From Devosia sp. SL43 (lineage in GTDB: Bacteria > Pseudomonadota > Alphaproteobacteria > Rhizobiales > Devosiaceae), in assembly GCF_021729885.1 (NCBI RefSeq), contig NZ_CP063401.1:3340501-3404500 (forward strand): 64,000 nucleotides of DNA. Direction: 5' to 3'. Below the pieces are notes generated by a model. That model did not search any database, was not told the DNA's origin, and saw only the letters and a list, made by a program, of their open reading frames with translations. Below, in pieces: positions 7,729-18,040 of the stretch (its first letter is position 1; every line of letters begins with the position of its first letter). Position numbers and translations under genes: made by a program.

Positions 7729-8907
7729 ATGAAGCCGTATGATATCAGCAGCGAAGTGTCTTCACGGCGGACCCTCTCCGGCCGGATGCAGAAATGGTTC
7801 TGGCCAGTTGTGCTGCTGGTCTCGATCACGGGCCTCGCATGCGTTCTTTTGGTGAATCAGTCGCCAGCGGCGCCAACTGCGGCTTCGGTGTCTGCTGTCG
7901 CGGCTCCCCGCACGATGCGCCTTCATGCGCTGGACGTGCTCACCATCGAGCCGCAAGTGATCGAGGAGCTGGTAAAGGTAACCGGCACGATTAACCCGGC
8001 GCGGGAGGCAGCTATATCTGCCCAGGTTTCCGGGCTTGCCGAGGTTGTTGCAGTGAGGCCCGGTGACCAGGTGGCCCAAGGTGATGCCCTGATCGAGATC
8101 GGCACCTCGGACCTGCGGCTGCAACTTGACCAGCAGCGCGCGGCGATGGCGTCGAGCGTCGTGCAGTTGCGAGCGGCCGAAACGAGTCTTGCCCGGACGC
8201 GCTCACTTGCCGACAAGGGGCTGGCCGCGCAAACCGCGCTCGACGCCGCCCAATCGGAGGTGGACCACTTAACAGCCACTATTGAATCCCAGCAGAGTCA
8301 GGTCACGCTCGCTGAGGACAATCTGCAGCGTGCCACCGTCCAGGCGCCTTTTGCCGGCACGATCGCCACTCGCAGTATCGAGCCCGGCCAGATCGTTAGT
8401 CCTGGGGCGACCATTTTGTCATTGGTCGATCTATCGACCGTCCGCGTCGAGGCCATTGCCTCGCTCGACGATTCCGCGCGACTGGTGCCCGGCCAGGACG
8501 TCCGGCTTGCGGTACAGGGCATCCCTGGGAAAACCTTTACGGGTACTATCGACCGGATCAATCCGCTCGCCGACCCCGGCACGCGCTCGATCAGGGTTCA
8601 CCTGACACTCGACAATCCCGACGGTGTCCTGCGCGGTGGCATGTTCGTGACCGGCAATATCGTGGTGCAGCGGGTCGAGCAGGTGATTGCCGTGCCCACC
8701 GGAGCGATCCAGGCCCGCGACGATGCGCGCTATGTGTTGGCTATCGCAGATGGCGTGCTGCAGGAGCGGCGAGTCCAGACCGGCACGCAATGGCAGGGTG
8801 CGGGTCTTGTGCAGACCATCGCCGGCCTCGCGGCAGGCGATATGATCGTGGCGCGGAGCCTGACCGGTCTTGCCGCCGGTTCCCCCGTCGTCATTGAGGG
8901 AAACTGA
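7729..8907 (+). CDS. RND efflux periplasmic adaptor (membrane fusion protein)
   Basis: A 392-residue adaptor of the HlyD/AcrA family. One N-terminal membrane anchor (WFWPVVLLVSITGLACVLL, about residues 23-41) is followed by the lipoyl-like half motif (ISAQVSGLAEVVAVRPGDQV), an alpha-helical hairpin (LQLDQQRAAMASSVVQLR to SQQSQVTLAEDNL), the second lipoyl half (ATVQAPFAGTIATRSIEPGQ), and beta-barrel and membrane-proximal domains. It links an inner-membrane RND pump with an outer-membrane channel. The pump gene follows after 3 bp. No outer-membrane factor gene is present in the window, so a TolC-type channel must be encoded elsewhere. Confidence 0.93.
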   Translation: MKPYDISSEVSSRRTLSGRMQKWFWPVVLLVSITGLACVLLVNQSPAAPTAASVSAVAAPRTMRLHALDVLTIEPQVIEELVKVTGTINPAREAAISAQVSGLAEVVAVRPGDQVAQGDALIEIGTSDLRLQLDQQRAAMASSVVQLRAAETSLARTRSLADKGLAAQTALDAAQSEVDHLTATIESQQSQVTLAEDNLQRATVQAPFAGTIATRSIEPGQIVSPGATILSLVDLSTVRVEAIASLDDSARLVPGQDVRLAVQGIPGKTFTGTIDRINPLADPGTRSIRVHLTLDNPDGVLRGGMFVTGNIVVQRVEQVIAVPTGAIQARDDARYVLAIADGVLQERRVQTGTQWQGAGLVQTIAGLAAGDMIVARSLTGLAAGSPVVIEGN

Positions 8908-8910
8908 GCC

Positions 8911-11900
8911 ATGTTCCTGACCGCGATCAGCGTCCGCCATCCCGTATTTGCCACCATGGTGATGGTCGCCATCATAGTGTTCGGCGTCTCCGCCTACAGC
9001 ACACTGCCTATCGAACAGTATCCGGACGTTGATTTTCCGGTCGTGGCGGTGCTCACGCCCTATACCGGGGCATCGCCCGAGGCCGTGGAAACCAAGGTCA
9101 CCCAGCCCATAGAGGAGGCCGTCAATACGCTCAGCGGCATCGACACGGTAACGTCGACCTCCAGCGCCGGCCATTCGACGGTCATCCTGCAATTCACGCT
9201 CGAAACCGACTCTGCGGTAGCGGCGCAGGACGTGCGTGACAAGCTTGCTGCCGTGGCGAGTCAACTGCCGGACAACGCCGATACACCCCAGGTGTTCCGC
9301 TTCAATCCAACATCCACGCCTATGATGTCGCTGGCGCTCAGCAGCCCAAGCCGGTCGGTTCTCGAACTGACCTCAATCGCCGAGAACATTGTCACGCCAG
9401 CGCTCACCAGCATCTCCGGTGTTGGCAGCGCAACCGTGGTGGGCGGGCTCAAAAATCAGGTCAACGTGTATGTTGATCTGGACCGCCTCAATGCCTTTGG
9501 CATCGGCGTCAGCGAGGTCGTTTCTGCCTTGCAGCAGGACAATCAGACTCTGCCGGCCGGTTCGATCATTGATGGCGTACTGGTGCAGACCGTCCAGCTC
9601 AATGTCGGCGTCGCCGTGATAGCCGGCTTCAACGATATTGTTGTGGCCAATCACGAGGGCGAAGAGATCACCATCGGAGATGTCGCGACCGTCGTTGAAG
9701 GTCCTGCGGACGCCGATGGCCTGGCGTTCCGCAACGGCGAGCAGGCGTTGGCGATTGACGTTGTCAAGGTTGATGGCGGCAACACGGTAGCGATCGCAGC
9801 AGGCGTCGAATCCGCTGTCGCCGCGCTCAATGCCAGCGGTAGTTTGCCTGAAGACGTTGTTGTCAGCGTCCTCCAGAATGCGGCAATCCCGGTCAAGGAC
9901 AACTTCCATTCAGTGCAGGCCACGTTGATCGAGGGCGCTGCCTTGGCTGTCGTCATCGTGTTCGTGTTTCTCAATTCCTGGCGCTCGACCATCATCACTG
10001 GCCTGACGCTGCCCATCTCGATCATTGGCACTTTAGCTGTCGTGAGCCTGCTCGGCTTCACGCTCAACATTATGACCATGCTGGCGCTAACGCTGTCGGT
10101 GGGTATCCTCATAGATGACGCAATCGTGGTTCGCGAGAACATCACTCGGCACCTTCATATGGGCAAATCGCACGTCCAGGCGGCACTCGACGGCACTGAC
10201 GAGATCGGACTCGCGGTGCTGGCGACCACGCTGTCGATTGTCGCGGTATTCCTGCCGTTGGCATTCATGGACGGCATTGTCGGAAAGTTCTTCCTGCAAT
10301 TTGGCGTCACCGTTTCGGTGGCCGTGCTGATTTCGCTTTTCGTCAGCTTCACGCTCGATCCGATGATGTCGAGCGTTTGGTATGATCCCGCGTCTGAACC
10401 CAACGCCAAGCGCGGCCCGATTGGCCGTCTCATCGGCCTGTTCGATCGTGGCTTCGACAAATTGAGCCATGTTTATCGCGGGCTGCTGCGCTGGTCGCTT
10501 GGCCACCGTTTGGTCATCGTGCTTGTGGCACTCGTGTCGTTTGGCTCCAGCTTCCTGCTCTTTCCTATGATTGGCACAGAGTTTACGCCGGCCGCTGACG
10601 AGAGCCAGATATCGATCAGCATCAAGACGCCAGCCGGTTCATCGACGGATTATACCGCTGCCAAGGCCCATCAGGTTGAGGCGCTTCTCGAGGACATGCC
10701 GGAAGTGTCGGACTTCTATACGACAGTCAATGCCGGCGCTGCGGCCGGTGAGAATGCGGCTGGCATTGCTGTTGACCTAGTGGGGCCGTCCGAGCGGGCA
10801 CTGTCCTCGGTGGAAATGACGACGCCGATTCGCGAGGCCCTGCGCGCAATCCCGGGAATTGACGTCGTCGTTGCTGCTGGCGGCGGTCTCGGCGGTAGTA
10901 GCCCGATCGAGGTCAAGCTACTGGGTGAAGATCTGGAGGGCCTATCATCGGCCGCTGCCGAGCTGGCCGAAAAGATGCGGGCCATCCCCGGTGCTGTCGA
11001 TGTTCAGGTGAGCCTGCAGCAGGCCCAGCCGGTGTTCGATGTCGTGGTGAACCGGCAAGTGGCGAGTGACATGGGCATCGGCGTGCAGTCGGCCGGTTCG
11101 GCTCTGCGTGTCATGATCGCGGGCGAGACTGCCTCGGAATGGACGAACGAAAGTGGCGATCAGCTCGACGTCGTGGTCCGGCTGCCACCCGACATGCGGC
11201 AGAGCGCCAGCGATATCGCCGGCCTGCCGGTAGCGCAGAGTCGCACGGACACGCCGCTTGCCATCCGCCTCGACCAGATCGCCGAAATCGTCCAGACAGT
11301 GGGGCCCAGCGAGATCGACCGCGAAAATCTCACCCGTCAGGTGACCATCAGCGCCAATATCGAAGGACGCGTATTGGGTGACGTCAGCGCTGATGTCGAT
11401 GCCGTGGTTGCTGCGCTCGACCTGCCTGCTGGGGTCAGCGTTGCCCAGGGCGGCGACGTCGAGATGTTGACAGATACCGTCGGCAGCATGGTGTCGGCCT
11501 TGTTGCTGGCGGTGATTTTCATCTATTTGGTTCTGGCCAGCCAGTTTGGAAGCTTCCTGCAGCCACTAGCCATCATGATGGCCCTGCCGCTCTCGCTTGT
11601 GGGTGTGTTGGTGGGCTTGCTGGTGGGTGGATCGACCCTCAACATGTATTCGATGATCGGGTTCGTCATGCTGATGGGATTGGTCGTAAAGAATGCGATT
11701 CTGCTGGTCGATAACGCAAATCAGCATCGGCGCGCGGGTCAGCCCTTGCTCGAGGCGCTGGTCGAGGCCGGTGGTACGCGGCTGCGCCCCATCGTCATGA
11801 CGACCCTGGCCATGATCTTCGGCATGGTGCCGATGGCCATGCAGGGCGGAAGCAGCCAGAGCGCGCCGATGGCCCACGCCGTCATCGGCGGGCTGATCAG

Positions 11901-12033
11901 CTCAACGCTGCTGACCTTGTTGGTTGTTCCCGTGATGGTGACCTATATCGACGCACTATCACGCAAGATAGCGCGCTTCATGCCGCGGGCGCCCGATCAT
12001 TTACCCCCACAAAGCGAGCCAGTCACACCGTAG
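8911..12033 (+). CDS. RND-family multidrug efflux transporter permease
   Basis: A 1040-residue proton-driven pump of the AcrB/MdtB/hydrophobe-amphiphile class. It has the expected 12-helix layout with two large periplasmic loops: the start [32 protein letters not shown], the central proton-relay helix [18 protein letters not shown] with the Asp pair, and the C-terminal signature [20 protein letters not shown]. Length matches the family. It forms an operon with the adaptor at 7729, three bases upstream. Substrates are unknown. The family exports antibiotics, solvents and aromatic acids, and the neighbouring aromatic catabolic block makes the last of these attractive. Confidence 0.95.
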   Translation: MFLTAISVRHPVFATMVMVAIIVFGVSAYSTLPIEQYPDVDFPVVAVLTPYTGASPEAVETKVTQPIEEAVNTLSGIDTVTSTSSAGHSTVILQFTLETDSAVAAQDVRDKLAAVASQLPDNADTPQVFRFNPTSTPMMSLALSSPSRSVLELTSIAENIVTPALTSISGVGSATVVGGLKNQVNVYVDLDRLNAFGIGVSEVVSALQQDNQTLPAGSIIDGVLVQTVQLNVGVAVIAGFNDIVVANHEGEEITIGDVATVVEGPADADGLAFRNGEQALAIDVVKVDGGNTVAIAAGVESAVAALNASGSLPEDVVVSVLQNAAIPVKDNFHSVQATLIEGAALAVVIVFVFLNSWRSTIITGLTLPISIIGTLAVVSLLGFTLNIMTMLALTLSVGILIDDAIVVRENITRHLHMGKSHVQAALDGTDEIGLAVLATTLSIVAVFLPLAFMDGIVGKFFLQFGVTVSVAVLISLFVSFTLDPMMSSVWYDPASEPNAKRGPIGRLIGLFDRGFDKLSHVYRGLLRWSLGHRLVIVLVALVSFGSSFLLFPMIGTEFTPAADESQISISIKTPAGSSTDYTAAKAHQVEALLEDMPEVSDFYTTVNAGAAAGENAAGIAVDLVGPSERALSSVEMTTPIREALRAIPGIDVVVAAGGGLGGSSPIEVKLLGEDLEGLSSAAAELAEKMRAIPGAVDVQVSLQQAQPVFDVVVNRQVASDMGIGVQSAGSALRVMIAGETASEWTNESGDQLDVVVRLPPDMRQSASDIAGLPVAQSRTDTPLAIRLDQIAEIVQTVGPSEIDRENLTRQVTISANIEGRVLGDVSADVDAVVAALDLPAGVSVAQGGDVEMLTDTVGSMVSALLLAVIFIYLVLASQFGSFLQPLAIMMALPLSLVGVLVGLLVGGSTLNMYSMIGFVMLMGLVVKNAILLVDNANQHRRAGQPLLEALVEAGGTRLRPIVMTTLAMIFGMVPMAMQGGSSQSAPMAHAVIGGLISSTLLTLLVVPVMVTYIDALSRKIARFMPRAPDHLPPQSEPVTP

Positions 12034-12062
12034 CTGGAACGAGCATCGGCCTGGGATGCCTT

Positions 12063-12079
12063 ACCGCGCTCCTCGCGGT
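12063..12079 (+). terminator. Hairpin downstream of the RND operon
   Basis: ACCGCG-CTCCT-CGCGGT gives a 6-bp GC-rich stem 30 bp after the pump stop. No T-run follows. The remaining bases to 12290 show no gene. Confidence 0.35.
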
Positions 12080-12290
12080 GCCGATACGTGCCGCCACAAG
12101 GTTTTCAATTGCCCTCGTGGCGGCAGACAGGTCGCAGCGCCTGTTGCTGCAACGCTGGCGACAGCGCCGCTACGCTCGGTCGTGGGCAAATGGTGGTCCC
12201 CGTTGGCGGCAAGTTCGGCAGGACGTGGCGGTCGCAGCATCGGCTGAGAGACCTGTGCCGGGAACATGAGGTCAAACATCCAAACTGCGA

Positions 12291-13712
12291 TCATATCGGA
12301 TAGTGCCCAGGCTGGGTCTCGATGGTGATCCAGCGCAATTCGGTGAATGCATCGATCCCGGCCTTGCCACCAAAACGGCCATAGCCGGAATTCTTGACGC
12401 CACCAAAGGGCATCTGGGGTTCGTCGTGGACCGTCGGACCATTGATATGGCAAATGCCCGACCTGATCTGTTTGGCGACACGCAGCCCGCGGGTGATGTC
12501 GCGCGTGAACACGGCCGCCGAAAGGCCATACTCGGTGTCGTTGGCGAGCTCCACGGCGTGAGCCTCGTCACGCGCCCGGACCACCGCCACCACCGGACCG
12601 AAGCTCTCTTCACTGAACAGCCGCATCGTGGGCGTCACTTGATCGACGACATGCGCCGGCATCAGCACGCCTGTCGCCTGGCCGCCATTGATCAGCACCG
12701 CGCCCGATGCGATCGCCTCATCGACAAGCTGCGTGACATGCTCGACGGTCTTGAGGTCGATGACAGCTCCAAGCGGCGTGGCGCTGCCGCGTGGATCGCC
12801 CACTGCGAGCGTGGCAACCTTGGCCTGGAATTTTTCGACGAAAGTATCGGCGATGGCATCGGCCACGATGATGCGCTCGGTGGACATGCAGATCTGGCCC
12901 TGGTTCATGAAGGCACCAAAGGCTGCGGCCTTCACAGCCTCATCGAGGTCAGCGTCGTCCAGCACGATGAATGGCGCCTTGCCCCCGAGCTCCAGAAGTA
13001 CGGGCTTGAGGTGTTCGGCAGCGCGTTTGGCAATGATCCGCCCCACCTTGGTAGAGCCGGTGAAATTCACGCGCCGGACCGCCGGGTGATCGATCAGCGC
13101 CCCGACCACCTCGGCAGCATCTTCCGGCGCGTTAGTGACGAGATTGACCACGCCGTCCCCGAGCCCTGCATCATTGAAACATGAGGCGATCAGGGCATGG
13201 GTGTGTGGGCACAGTTCGGAGGCCTTGAGCACCACGGTATTGCCGCAGGCCAGGGGCGTTGCGATAGCGCGTGTCCCCAGGATGATAGGCGCGTTCCACG
13301 GCGCGATGCCGAGGACCACGCCAGCAGGTTCGCGAACGGAGAGGGCGAGGCATCCCGGCTTGTCGGACGGGATCACTTCACCGCCGATTTGGGTGGTGAG
13401 CGCTGCGGCCTCACGCACGAGGCCCACCGCCAGCATCAGGTTGAAGCGCGCCCAGCCTTCGGTTGCGCCGGTCTCGCTCATCATCGTCTCGATGAAGGCG
13501 TCCGAGCGTGCGGCCATCAGGTCGGCCGCGGCGCTAAGCTTTGCTCGCCGCGCCGTCGGCCCCAATGCCGACCATGCCGGCAGGGCAAGAGCCGCGCGAT
13601 CCGCCGCCGCGATTGCATCCAGGGTCGTGAAGGCGTCCACAATGGAGGCCACCTCTCCCGACAGTGGGTTGCGGCGCTCAAACCGGGTGGTCACGTTTGC
13701 TGCGATATTCAT
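12291..13712 (-). CDS. Aldehyde dehydrogenase, vanillin/benzaldehyde dehydrogenase-like
   Basis: A 473-residue NAD(P)-dependent aldehyde dehydrogenase. The ATG at 13712 was chosen because GGGAGAC sits just before it and a family-like N-terminus follows; the longer upstream frame would overlap the preceding gene. Key residues are present: Asn140 in APWN, GSTKVG (219-224), general-base Glu241 in LELGGK and nucleophile Cys275 in GQICMS. The sequence fits the vanillin/salicylaldehyde dehydrogenase group that oxidises aromatic aldehydes to acids. It lies 29 bp downstream of the lignostilbene-type dioxygenase, whose cleavage products are aromatic aldehydes, so the two probably act in sequence. Confidence 0.88.
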   Translation of the reverse strand: MNIAANVTTRFERRNPLSGEVASIVDAFTTLDAIAAADRAALALPAWSALGPTARRAKLSAAADLMAARSDAFIETMMSETGATEGWARFNLMLAVGLVREAAALTTQIGGEVIPSDKPGCLALSVREPAGVVLGIAPWNAPIILGTRAIATPLACGNTVVLKASELCPHTHALIASCFNDAGLGDGVVNLVTNAPEDAAEVVGALIDHPAVRRVNFTGSTKVGRIIAKRAAEHLKPVLLELGGKAPFIVLDDADLDEAVKAAAFGAFMNQGQICMSTERIIVADAIADTFVEKFQAKVATLAVGDPRGSATPLGAVIDLKTVEHVTQLVDEAIASGAVLINGGQATGVLMPAHVVDQVTPTMRLFSEESFGPVVAVVRARDEAHAVELANDTEYGLSAAVFTRDITRGLRVAKQIRSGICHINGPTVHDEPQMPFGGVKNSGYGRFGGKAGIDAFTELRWITIETQPGHYPI

Positions 13713-13741
13713 GACTTGTCTCCCATCAAGGCGGGCGGCTG

Positions 13742-15205
13742 CTATTTCAGTGGCAGGTTGTCCGGGGACGCCCATACGCCGTGCACCTGGTAGGCGTTGC
13801 GGAAGGGCAGGATGACTCGGGCGCATTCCTGCATCGTTGTCGCGTCGACAATGACCAGTTCACTCCGCATCTCCTTGAGATTGTGCGCGGTGCCGAGCAG
13901 GTAGCCATCGCCTTCTTCGGCTTCGGGCGAGCGGGGCACGAAGGTGGGCTCCTGCAGGACGTGGGTCGGGCCGACGAAATAGGATTGCAGCGTGCGGTCA
14001 ACCAGGTCGAACCGGCCATAGCTGTTGACGGGGCGTTGCCGCGGATCGTCCGGCAGGTGGGCATCGAACGGTTTGTCGCTATCGACATATTGGACGAAGA
14101 TGTAGCGGTTCGGCGTCGTCGAAAAGCGCTCGTCGATGCGGGTGAAGCTCGTCACCTCCTGCTTGAACAGGATTTCCTCGCGCGGCTGCTTGCCGTTGCC
14201 GCGCAGGTCGAAGGTCAGGCGTCGAATCGTGAAGCTGTTCATCGAGAACGGCGCGCCGTGGACATCCTCGAACCAGGGCCATGTGTTGCCCTCGGCGACC
14301 GGCGCATCCATGGTCACCACATCGTCGTCGTTCCAGGCATTTGCCGTGTGGACGATCGAGCGTTCGGGCCCCTCGAACCAGCGAATGTCAGCAGCGCTGC
14401 CGCCGCGCGGAATGATGGCGTAGTAGGAGGGGCGCTCGGAATCCCAGGCCCAGTGGGGACGCCCGCTTTCGAGACGCTCCTTGCTGGTCACCGTCCCACC
14501 GCCGGGGATGATCACATAGTCCTTGGACAGGGACATGTCGTGCATCATCGAGGAATAGGGCACCTGGAACCGGACCTCCCAGGTGATCTTGCCGGCCTCG
14601 TCGAAGGAATAGAGGTAGATGTCGGTGCTCGCGAGCCCGGTCGCCTCATAACCAAAGGCAAAGGTCTCGCCGGTCGCGGGATCGAGCTTGGGATGGGCGG
14701 TAAAGGTCTGGCTTTTCCACTCGCCACCGAAGTCGGTCTCGCCAACCGTCTCCAGCGTATTGGGGTCAATCTCATAGGGGAGGCCCTCCTCCTTGGTCGC
14801 ATAGAGCTTTCCCGCCAAGATCACCGGCGTGGTATTGGCCGCGGTGCGGCGCCCAGGATTGTCGATGTCACGAACCTCGGCGTCGTCGGTGTGCGGGTTG
14901 CGATAATAACCGTAGAGCTGGCGGCGGGCGGCGATTTGGGTGTTGTAGCGGTCGGTGCGCACATAGCGGCCGCGATAGTCGACCGAGCCGTCGGCGAAGC
15001 GGAACATGCTGATATAGCCATCGGCGGAAAGGCTGGCCTCATCCTTGAATTTGGGTGCGTAAATCCAGTCGCCGTGCATACGGTAGAACGCGCCATTCAG
15101 GCTGCTCGGAATTTCGCCAACGACAATGCAGTCGATCACTTCGGCCTCAAACCGGGTCGGGGCGAAGAAGCCGGACAAGGGATGCGTCAGTGAAAAGTCT
15201 GCCAT
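13742..15205 (-). CDS. Carotenoid/lignostilbene cleavage dioxygenase family protein
   Basis: A 487-residue non-haem iron(II) oxygenase with the seven-bladed propeller sequence pattern of carotenoid oxygenases. The four expected iron-binding histidines are visible at about 171 (TAHPKLD), 222 (MMHDMS), 286 (IVHTANA) and 475 (QVHGVW). Bacterial members in aromatic gene clusters split stilbenes such as lignostilbene across the central double bond into two benzaldehydes. Followed by an aromatic aldehyde dehydrogenase and preceded by a cycloisomerase-family gene (66 bp), it fits a stilbene or phenylpropanoid route. A carotenoid substrate cannot be excluded. All catalytic ligands look intact. Confidence 0.88.
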   Translation of the reverse strand: MADFSLTHPLSGFFAPTRFEAEVIDCIVVGEIPSSLNGAFYRMHGDWIYAPKFKDEASLSADGYISMFRFADGSVDYRGRYVRTDRYNTQIAARRQLYGYYRNPHTDDAEVRDIDNPGRRTAANTTPVILAGKLYATKEEGLPYEIDPNTLETVGETDFGGEWKSQTFTAHPKLDPATGETFAFGYEATGLASTDIYLYSFDEAGKITWEVRFQVPYSSMMHDMSLSKDYVIIPGGGTVTSKERLESGRPHWAWDSERPSYYAIIPRGGSAADIRWFEGPERSIVHTANAWNDDDVVTMDAPVAEGNTWPWFEDVHGAPFSMNSFTIRRLTFDLRGNGKQPREEILFKQEVTSFTRIDERFSTTPNRYIFVQYVDSDKPFDAHLPDDPRQRPVNSYGRFDLVDRTLQSYFVGPTHVLQEPTFVPRSPEAEEGDGYLLGTAHNLKEMRSELVIVDATTMQECARVILPFRNAYQVHGVWASPDNLPLK

Positions 15206-15271
15206 TTGATTACCTCCTCGATCATCTGAGGAGGGGCGCCGTTGTGTCGGCGCGCCCTCCGTGCGGCGCGG

Positions 15272-16441
15272 TCAGGCCGTGACAACGCGCGTCGAAAAGC
15301 CCTTGCTGATATGCGCGGCAATGAATTCCTCATTGAGCTCGACGCCCAGGCCCGGCCCTTCGGGTGCAAACATCTTGCCCCTGGCATAGCGCGGCCCGTT
15401 GAGAGCGATTTCGTCGCTCAGGGTGCCGTCTTCCAGCTCGAACACGTCGTGGATCGACAGCGGGCCGCAGTTCTCCTGCACGAATTGCGAGGCCCATTGA
15501 TCGGCGACCAGCAAATGTGCGGTCGGGCTGGCCTCGAGGCCGGAGCCCGGCATGCAGCCGCACATCACCGACATGCCGGACAACCGCGCCAACGCCAGCC
15601 AGCGCTGCGACTTCAGGAGACCGCCGGCCTTCTGGGTCTTGAGGAAGAGGCCGTCGGCGGCCTTCATGTTAATGATCTGCTGGATGTGATGCAGGCCGCG
15701 CGCCGATTCATCGGCAAACACCGGCGTGCTGACCTTCTGGCGCAGTCGGGCCATGCCCTCGAGGTCCCAATAGGGTAGGGGCTGCTCGATCAGCTCGAGA
15801 TTGGCTGGTTCCAGACGGCGCAGGGCGTGCAGCGCCTGCTCGTAGTTCCACATGCCGTTGACGTCCATCATGAGGCGCACGTCATCGCCGAGCGCCGCAC
15901 GCATCTCCAGTCCACAGCGAATGGCGCTTTCTGGATCGGGGAGGGTCTTGAGCTTGATGAGTTTGAAGCCGGTGCTCAATGCCTTCTGCGCGTCCGCGAC
16001 AAGCTGGTCTGCGGGGCCGGCCATCAGCACATATCCGAGGTCGACATGCTCAACAGTCTTGCCGCCCAGCAACTGGTAGACCGGCACACCCAGTGCCTTG
16101 CCCTTGATGTCGTGCAGCGCCGCGTCAACCATCGACTTGGCGTGGTTGTTGTCGCGAACAAGCAGATCCATGCGCCCAACGATCTTCTCGATCTTGAACG
16201 GGTCCTCGCCGATCAAGATGCGCGGAGCGATGTGTGTCGCGATGATGCCGCTGATCGAGTCCTGTGTCTCGCCGTGGTAGAAAGCTGACGTATCCCCGGA
16301 ATCGGCGATGCCGACCAAGCCATCATCAGTGAATATTTTCAGCACGATCGACTCGACGCTGCGAATGTTGGTCGTGGCAATGATGATCGGTTTGATCAGC
16401 GGCGTCGTGACGGGGATGCACTCCACACGGGTTATGCGCAT
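15272..16441 (-). CDS. Enolase-superfamily protein, muconate cycloisomerase/mandelate racemase-like
   Basis: A 389-residue enolase-superfamily enzyme of the muconate lactonizing subgroup. Start ATG 16441 begins MRITRVECIPVTTPL, typical of the capping domain; an upstream extension to 16570 has no family likeness. Catalytic residues are visible: the KxK pair Lys163/Lys165 (LIKLKT), metal ligands Asp193 (MMDVNG), Glu219 (LIEQP) and Asp244 (FADES), and Lys268 (FLKTQK). The reaction would be proton abstraction next to a carboxylate, such as cis,cis-muconate lactonization. It is the first gene of the operon that includes the dioxygenase and aldehyde dehydrogenase, behind an AT-rich operator-like element. 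Confidence 0.85.
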   Translation of the reverse strand: MRITRVECIPVTTPLIKPIIIATTNIRSVESIVLKIFTDDGLVGIADSGDTSAFYHGETQDSISGIIATHIAPRILIGEDPFKIEKIVGRMDLLVRDNNHAKSMVDAALHDIKGKALGVPVYQLLGGKTVEHVDLGYVLMAGPADQLVADAQKALSTGFKLIKLKTLPDPESAIRCGLEMRAALGDDVRLMMDVNGMWNYEQALHALRRLEPANLELIEQPLPYWDLEGMARLRQKVSTPVFADESARGLHHIQQIINMKAADGLFLKTQKAGGLLKSQRWLALARLSGMSVMCGCMPGSGLEASPTAHLLVADQWASQFVQENCGPLSIHDVFELEDGTLSDEIALNGPRYARGKMFAPEGPGLGVELNEEFIAAHISKGFSTRVVTA

Positions 16442-16579
16442 AGGCTTGGACTCCTTCCCAAATTGCGGGAAATCGCCTCGCCGGCTGGTTGAGCCATGCC
16501 GGCTTAGTCCTCCCCAAAGGGCCGAGCAGCCATTCTCCGACGGCCTCGGCTCGCTTCCTTCAAGCTGCATGATTTAATT

Positions 16580-16605
16580 ATTAAAGTAAAGTACTTTGTC
16601 AAAGT
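16580..16605. promoter_or_regulatory. AT-rich palindromic element, candidate MarR operator of the catabolic operon
   Basis: Contains the perfect palindrome AAAGTACTTT (16588-16597) overlapping CTTTGTCAAAG (16594-16604) in otherwise GC-rich DNA. It lies between the MarR gene and the cycloisomerase operon. Similar AT-rich GTAAA/TTTAC elements precede the other operons of this block. Binding by MarR is inferred. Confidence 0.5.
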
Positions 16606-16669
16606 AGATGCGGCTGACTTCTGCCAGGGGCAGGAATCGGGTGGCAGGTAGGGAGCTATGCGCCCGCGG

Positions 16670-17206
16670 TTATGTTGGAGAAATTTTCTGTCGACCGTCG
16701 AGCAGTTTGGAAAGAAGTCCGATCAGTTGCGTCTCTTCCTGCTCGGTCAGGATGCCCTCGACAAAGGCCTTGTCGATCTCGTTGATCATGGGTTCCAGCT
16801 TGGCCAGAAGCTTCTTGCCGGCGGGGGTGAGGTGCAACGTTCTTGACCGGCCGTCAGTGCTTGATACGCGACGCTCGGTCCAGCCCTTGAGCGAGAACTC
16901 GTTGATCAGGCTCGTCACCTGGGCAGCGTCAAGAAAGATAGCAGGTCCGAGTTGTGATGGCGTCAGGCCCGGATTGAGCCCGATTGCGAACAGGGCGCCG
17001 ACATCGCGAGCCTGAACGCCAAGGTCCCCGACCGAGGCGCTGAAGTGCGTTCTGAAATTCTTCTGCAATCGTCTAAGATAGTAAGGAAAATGGCCCTTAA
17101 GGGGACCGAAGTCTATCTGGCTCGCGATTGCAGGCTCAGGCTGCTTCTCTTGGGTGCGCCGTCCCTGTGGGGCCTTCGTGGTACTCTTTGAAACGGATGC
17201 CTTCAT
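16670..17206 (-). CDS. MarR-family transcriptional regulator
   Basis: A winged-helix regulator of 178 residues from ATG 17206 (an earlier in-frame ATG at 17242 would add 12 residues). After a basic, low-complexity head the MarR core follows: GHFPYYLRRLQKNFRTHF, then GLTPSQLGPAIFLDAAQVT for the recognition region, the wing ERRVSSTDGRSRTLHLTPAGKKLL and a C-terminal dimer helix. MarR proteins in such settings repress aromatic catabolic genes and are released by the substrate or an intermediate. It is directly upstream of and co-oriented with the cycloisomerase operon and has AT-rich inverted repeats on both sides. Confidence 0.9.
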   Translation of the reverse strand: MKASVSKSTTKAPQGRRTQEKQPEPAIASQIDFGPLKGHFPYYLRRLQKNFRTHFSASVGDLGVQARDVGALFAIGLNPGLTPSQLGPAIFLDAAQVTSLINEFSLKGWTERRVSSTDGRSRTLHLTPAGKKLLAKLEPMINEIDKAFVEGILTEQEETQLIGLLSKLLDGRQKISPT

Positions 17207-17272
17207 AAATACGTCGGTCCCATCAACAATTGGCGGCAACATGGATCGTGATGCAGCGCCCCGTCAGAATCC

Positions 17273-17292
17273 TTTTATTATTGATCCTAAAA
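17273..17292. promoter_or_regulatory. AT-rich inverted repeat upstream of marR
   Basis: TTTTA (17273-17277) and TAAAA (17288-17292) form an inverted repeat with a 10-bp spacer, 67 bp upstream of the marR start. A possible autoregulatory site and promoter region. Confidence 0.35.
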
Positions 17293-17388
17293 TAGATTGG
17301 GTGTCCACCCTGAACCTGAACCGACAGCCGAACTGCCCGTACCCGAGAAGGAATGCGCGTTAAGTGCCTGCAACTTGGGATGGTGAGG

Positions 17389-17412
17389 TGCCGGCGCCAT
17401 TGGGCGCCGGCA
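17389..17412 (-). terminator. Terminator-like hairpin after the yceI-like gene
   Basis: TGCCGGCGCC (17389-17398), loop ATTG, GGCGCCGGCA (17403-17412): a perfect 10-bp stem five bases past the stop of the YceI gene on the minus strand. No T-run, but a very stable stem. Confidence 0.6.
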
Positions 17413-17417
17413 TCGGG

Positions 17418-18002
17418 TCACTTCTTGAACGCTTCGATATTGATGGTCAGTTCGACGTCGGGCCCTAGCCCGAACGCGGTTACCTTGGCCATGCCGAAGT
17501 CTGCCGGGGTAATTGTTGCGGTCGCGGTAAAGCCGGACTTCAAGGCCGCAGCGTCCCAGGGCAGGGGGCTTTCGCCGTTCCAGGTGGCATCCAGCACGAC
17601 GGGCTTGGTGACTCCGACAAGCGTCAGGTCGCCAGTGATCAGCGCGGTAGTATCGCCGGTCTTCTCGATGCCGGTGGAGACGAAGGTAATCTCGGGAAAC
17701 TCCACCGCGTTAAAGAAGTCGGGGCTTTGCAGATCACGATCGCGGTCGGCAAATCCGGTGTCGATGCTCGATGAGGCAATTGTCACCGACACGGAACTGG
17801 CGGTGACATCCTCGCGATCAAAGGTGATGCTGCCGGAAATCGTATCAAAGCTTCCCGTAGCATTAGCCCAGCCCCCATGATTGAGCGAAAAGGCAACCCA
17901 GGCGTGTTGCGGATCAATTTCATAGCTATCGGCGGCATAGCCGGGGGCGGTTGCCCCAACGGCAAGCAGTAGCGCTGTGGTGAGATAGGCGAGGCGTTTC
18001 AT
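17418..18002 (-). CDS. YceI-family periplasmic lipocalin-like protein
   Basis: A 194-residue secreted protein from ATG 18002. Residues 1-23 are a Sec signal peptide (LTTALLLAVGATAPGYA). The mature part has the YceI pattern: YEIDPQHAWVAFSLNHGGW, GSFDTISGSITFDRED, FNAVEFPEITFVS and ITGDLTLVGVTKPVVLD. YceI proteins are beta-barrels that hold polyisoprenoids or other amphiphiles in the periplasm. The role in an aromatic block is unclear; carrying a hydrophobic substrate or quinone is possible. It lies downstream of the membrane protein gene (38 bp) and pcaHG. Confidence 0.88.
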   Translation of the reverse strand: MKRLAYLTTALLLAVGATAPGYAADSYEIDPQHAWVAFSLNHGGWANATGSFDTISGSITFDREDVTASSVSVTIASSSIDTGFADRDRDLQSPDFFNAVEFPEITFVSTGIEKTGDTTALITGDLTLVGVTKPVVLDATWNGESPLPWDAAALKSGFTATATITPADFGMAKVTAFGLGPDVELTINIEAFKK

Positions 18003-18040
18003 TGTGGTCCCTCCTGTTGTCCGGCTTGAGCGAACGGTCG

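Noticed and set aside
13781..15193. 470-codon open frame on the plus strand
   Set aside because: Antisense shadow of the lignostilbene-type dioxygenase gene; GC-rich third positions keep the opposite frame open and the translation has no family motifs.
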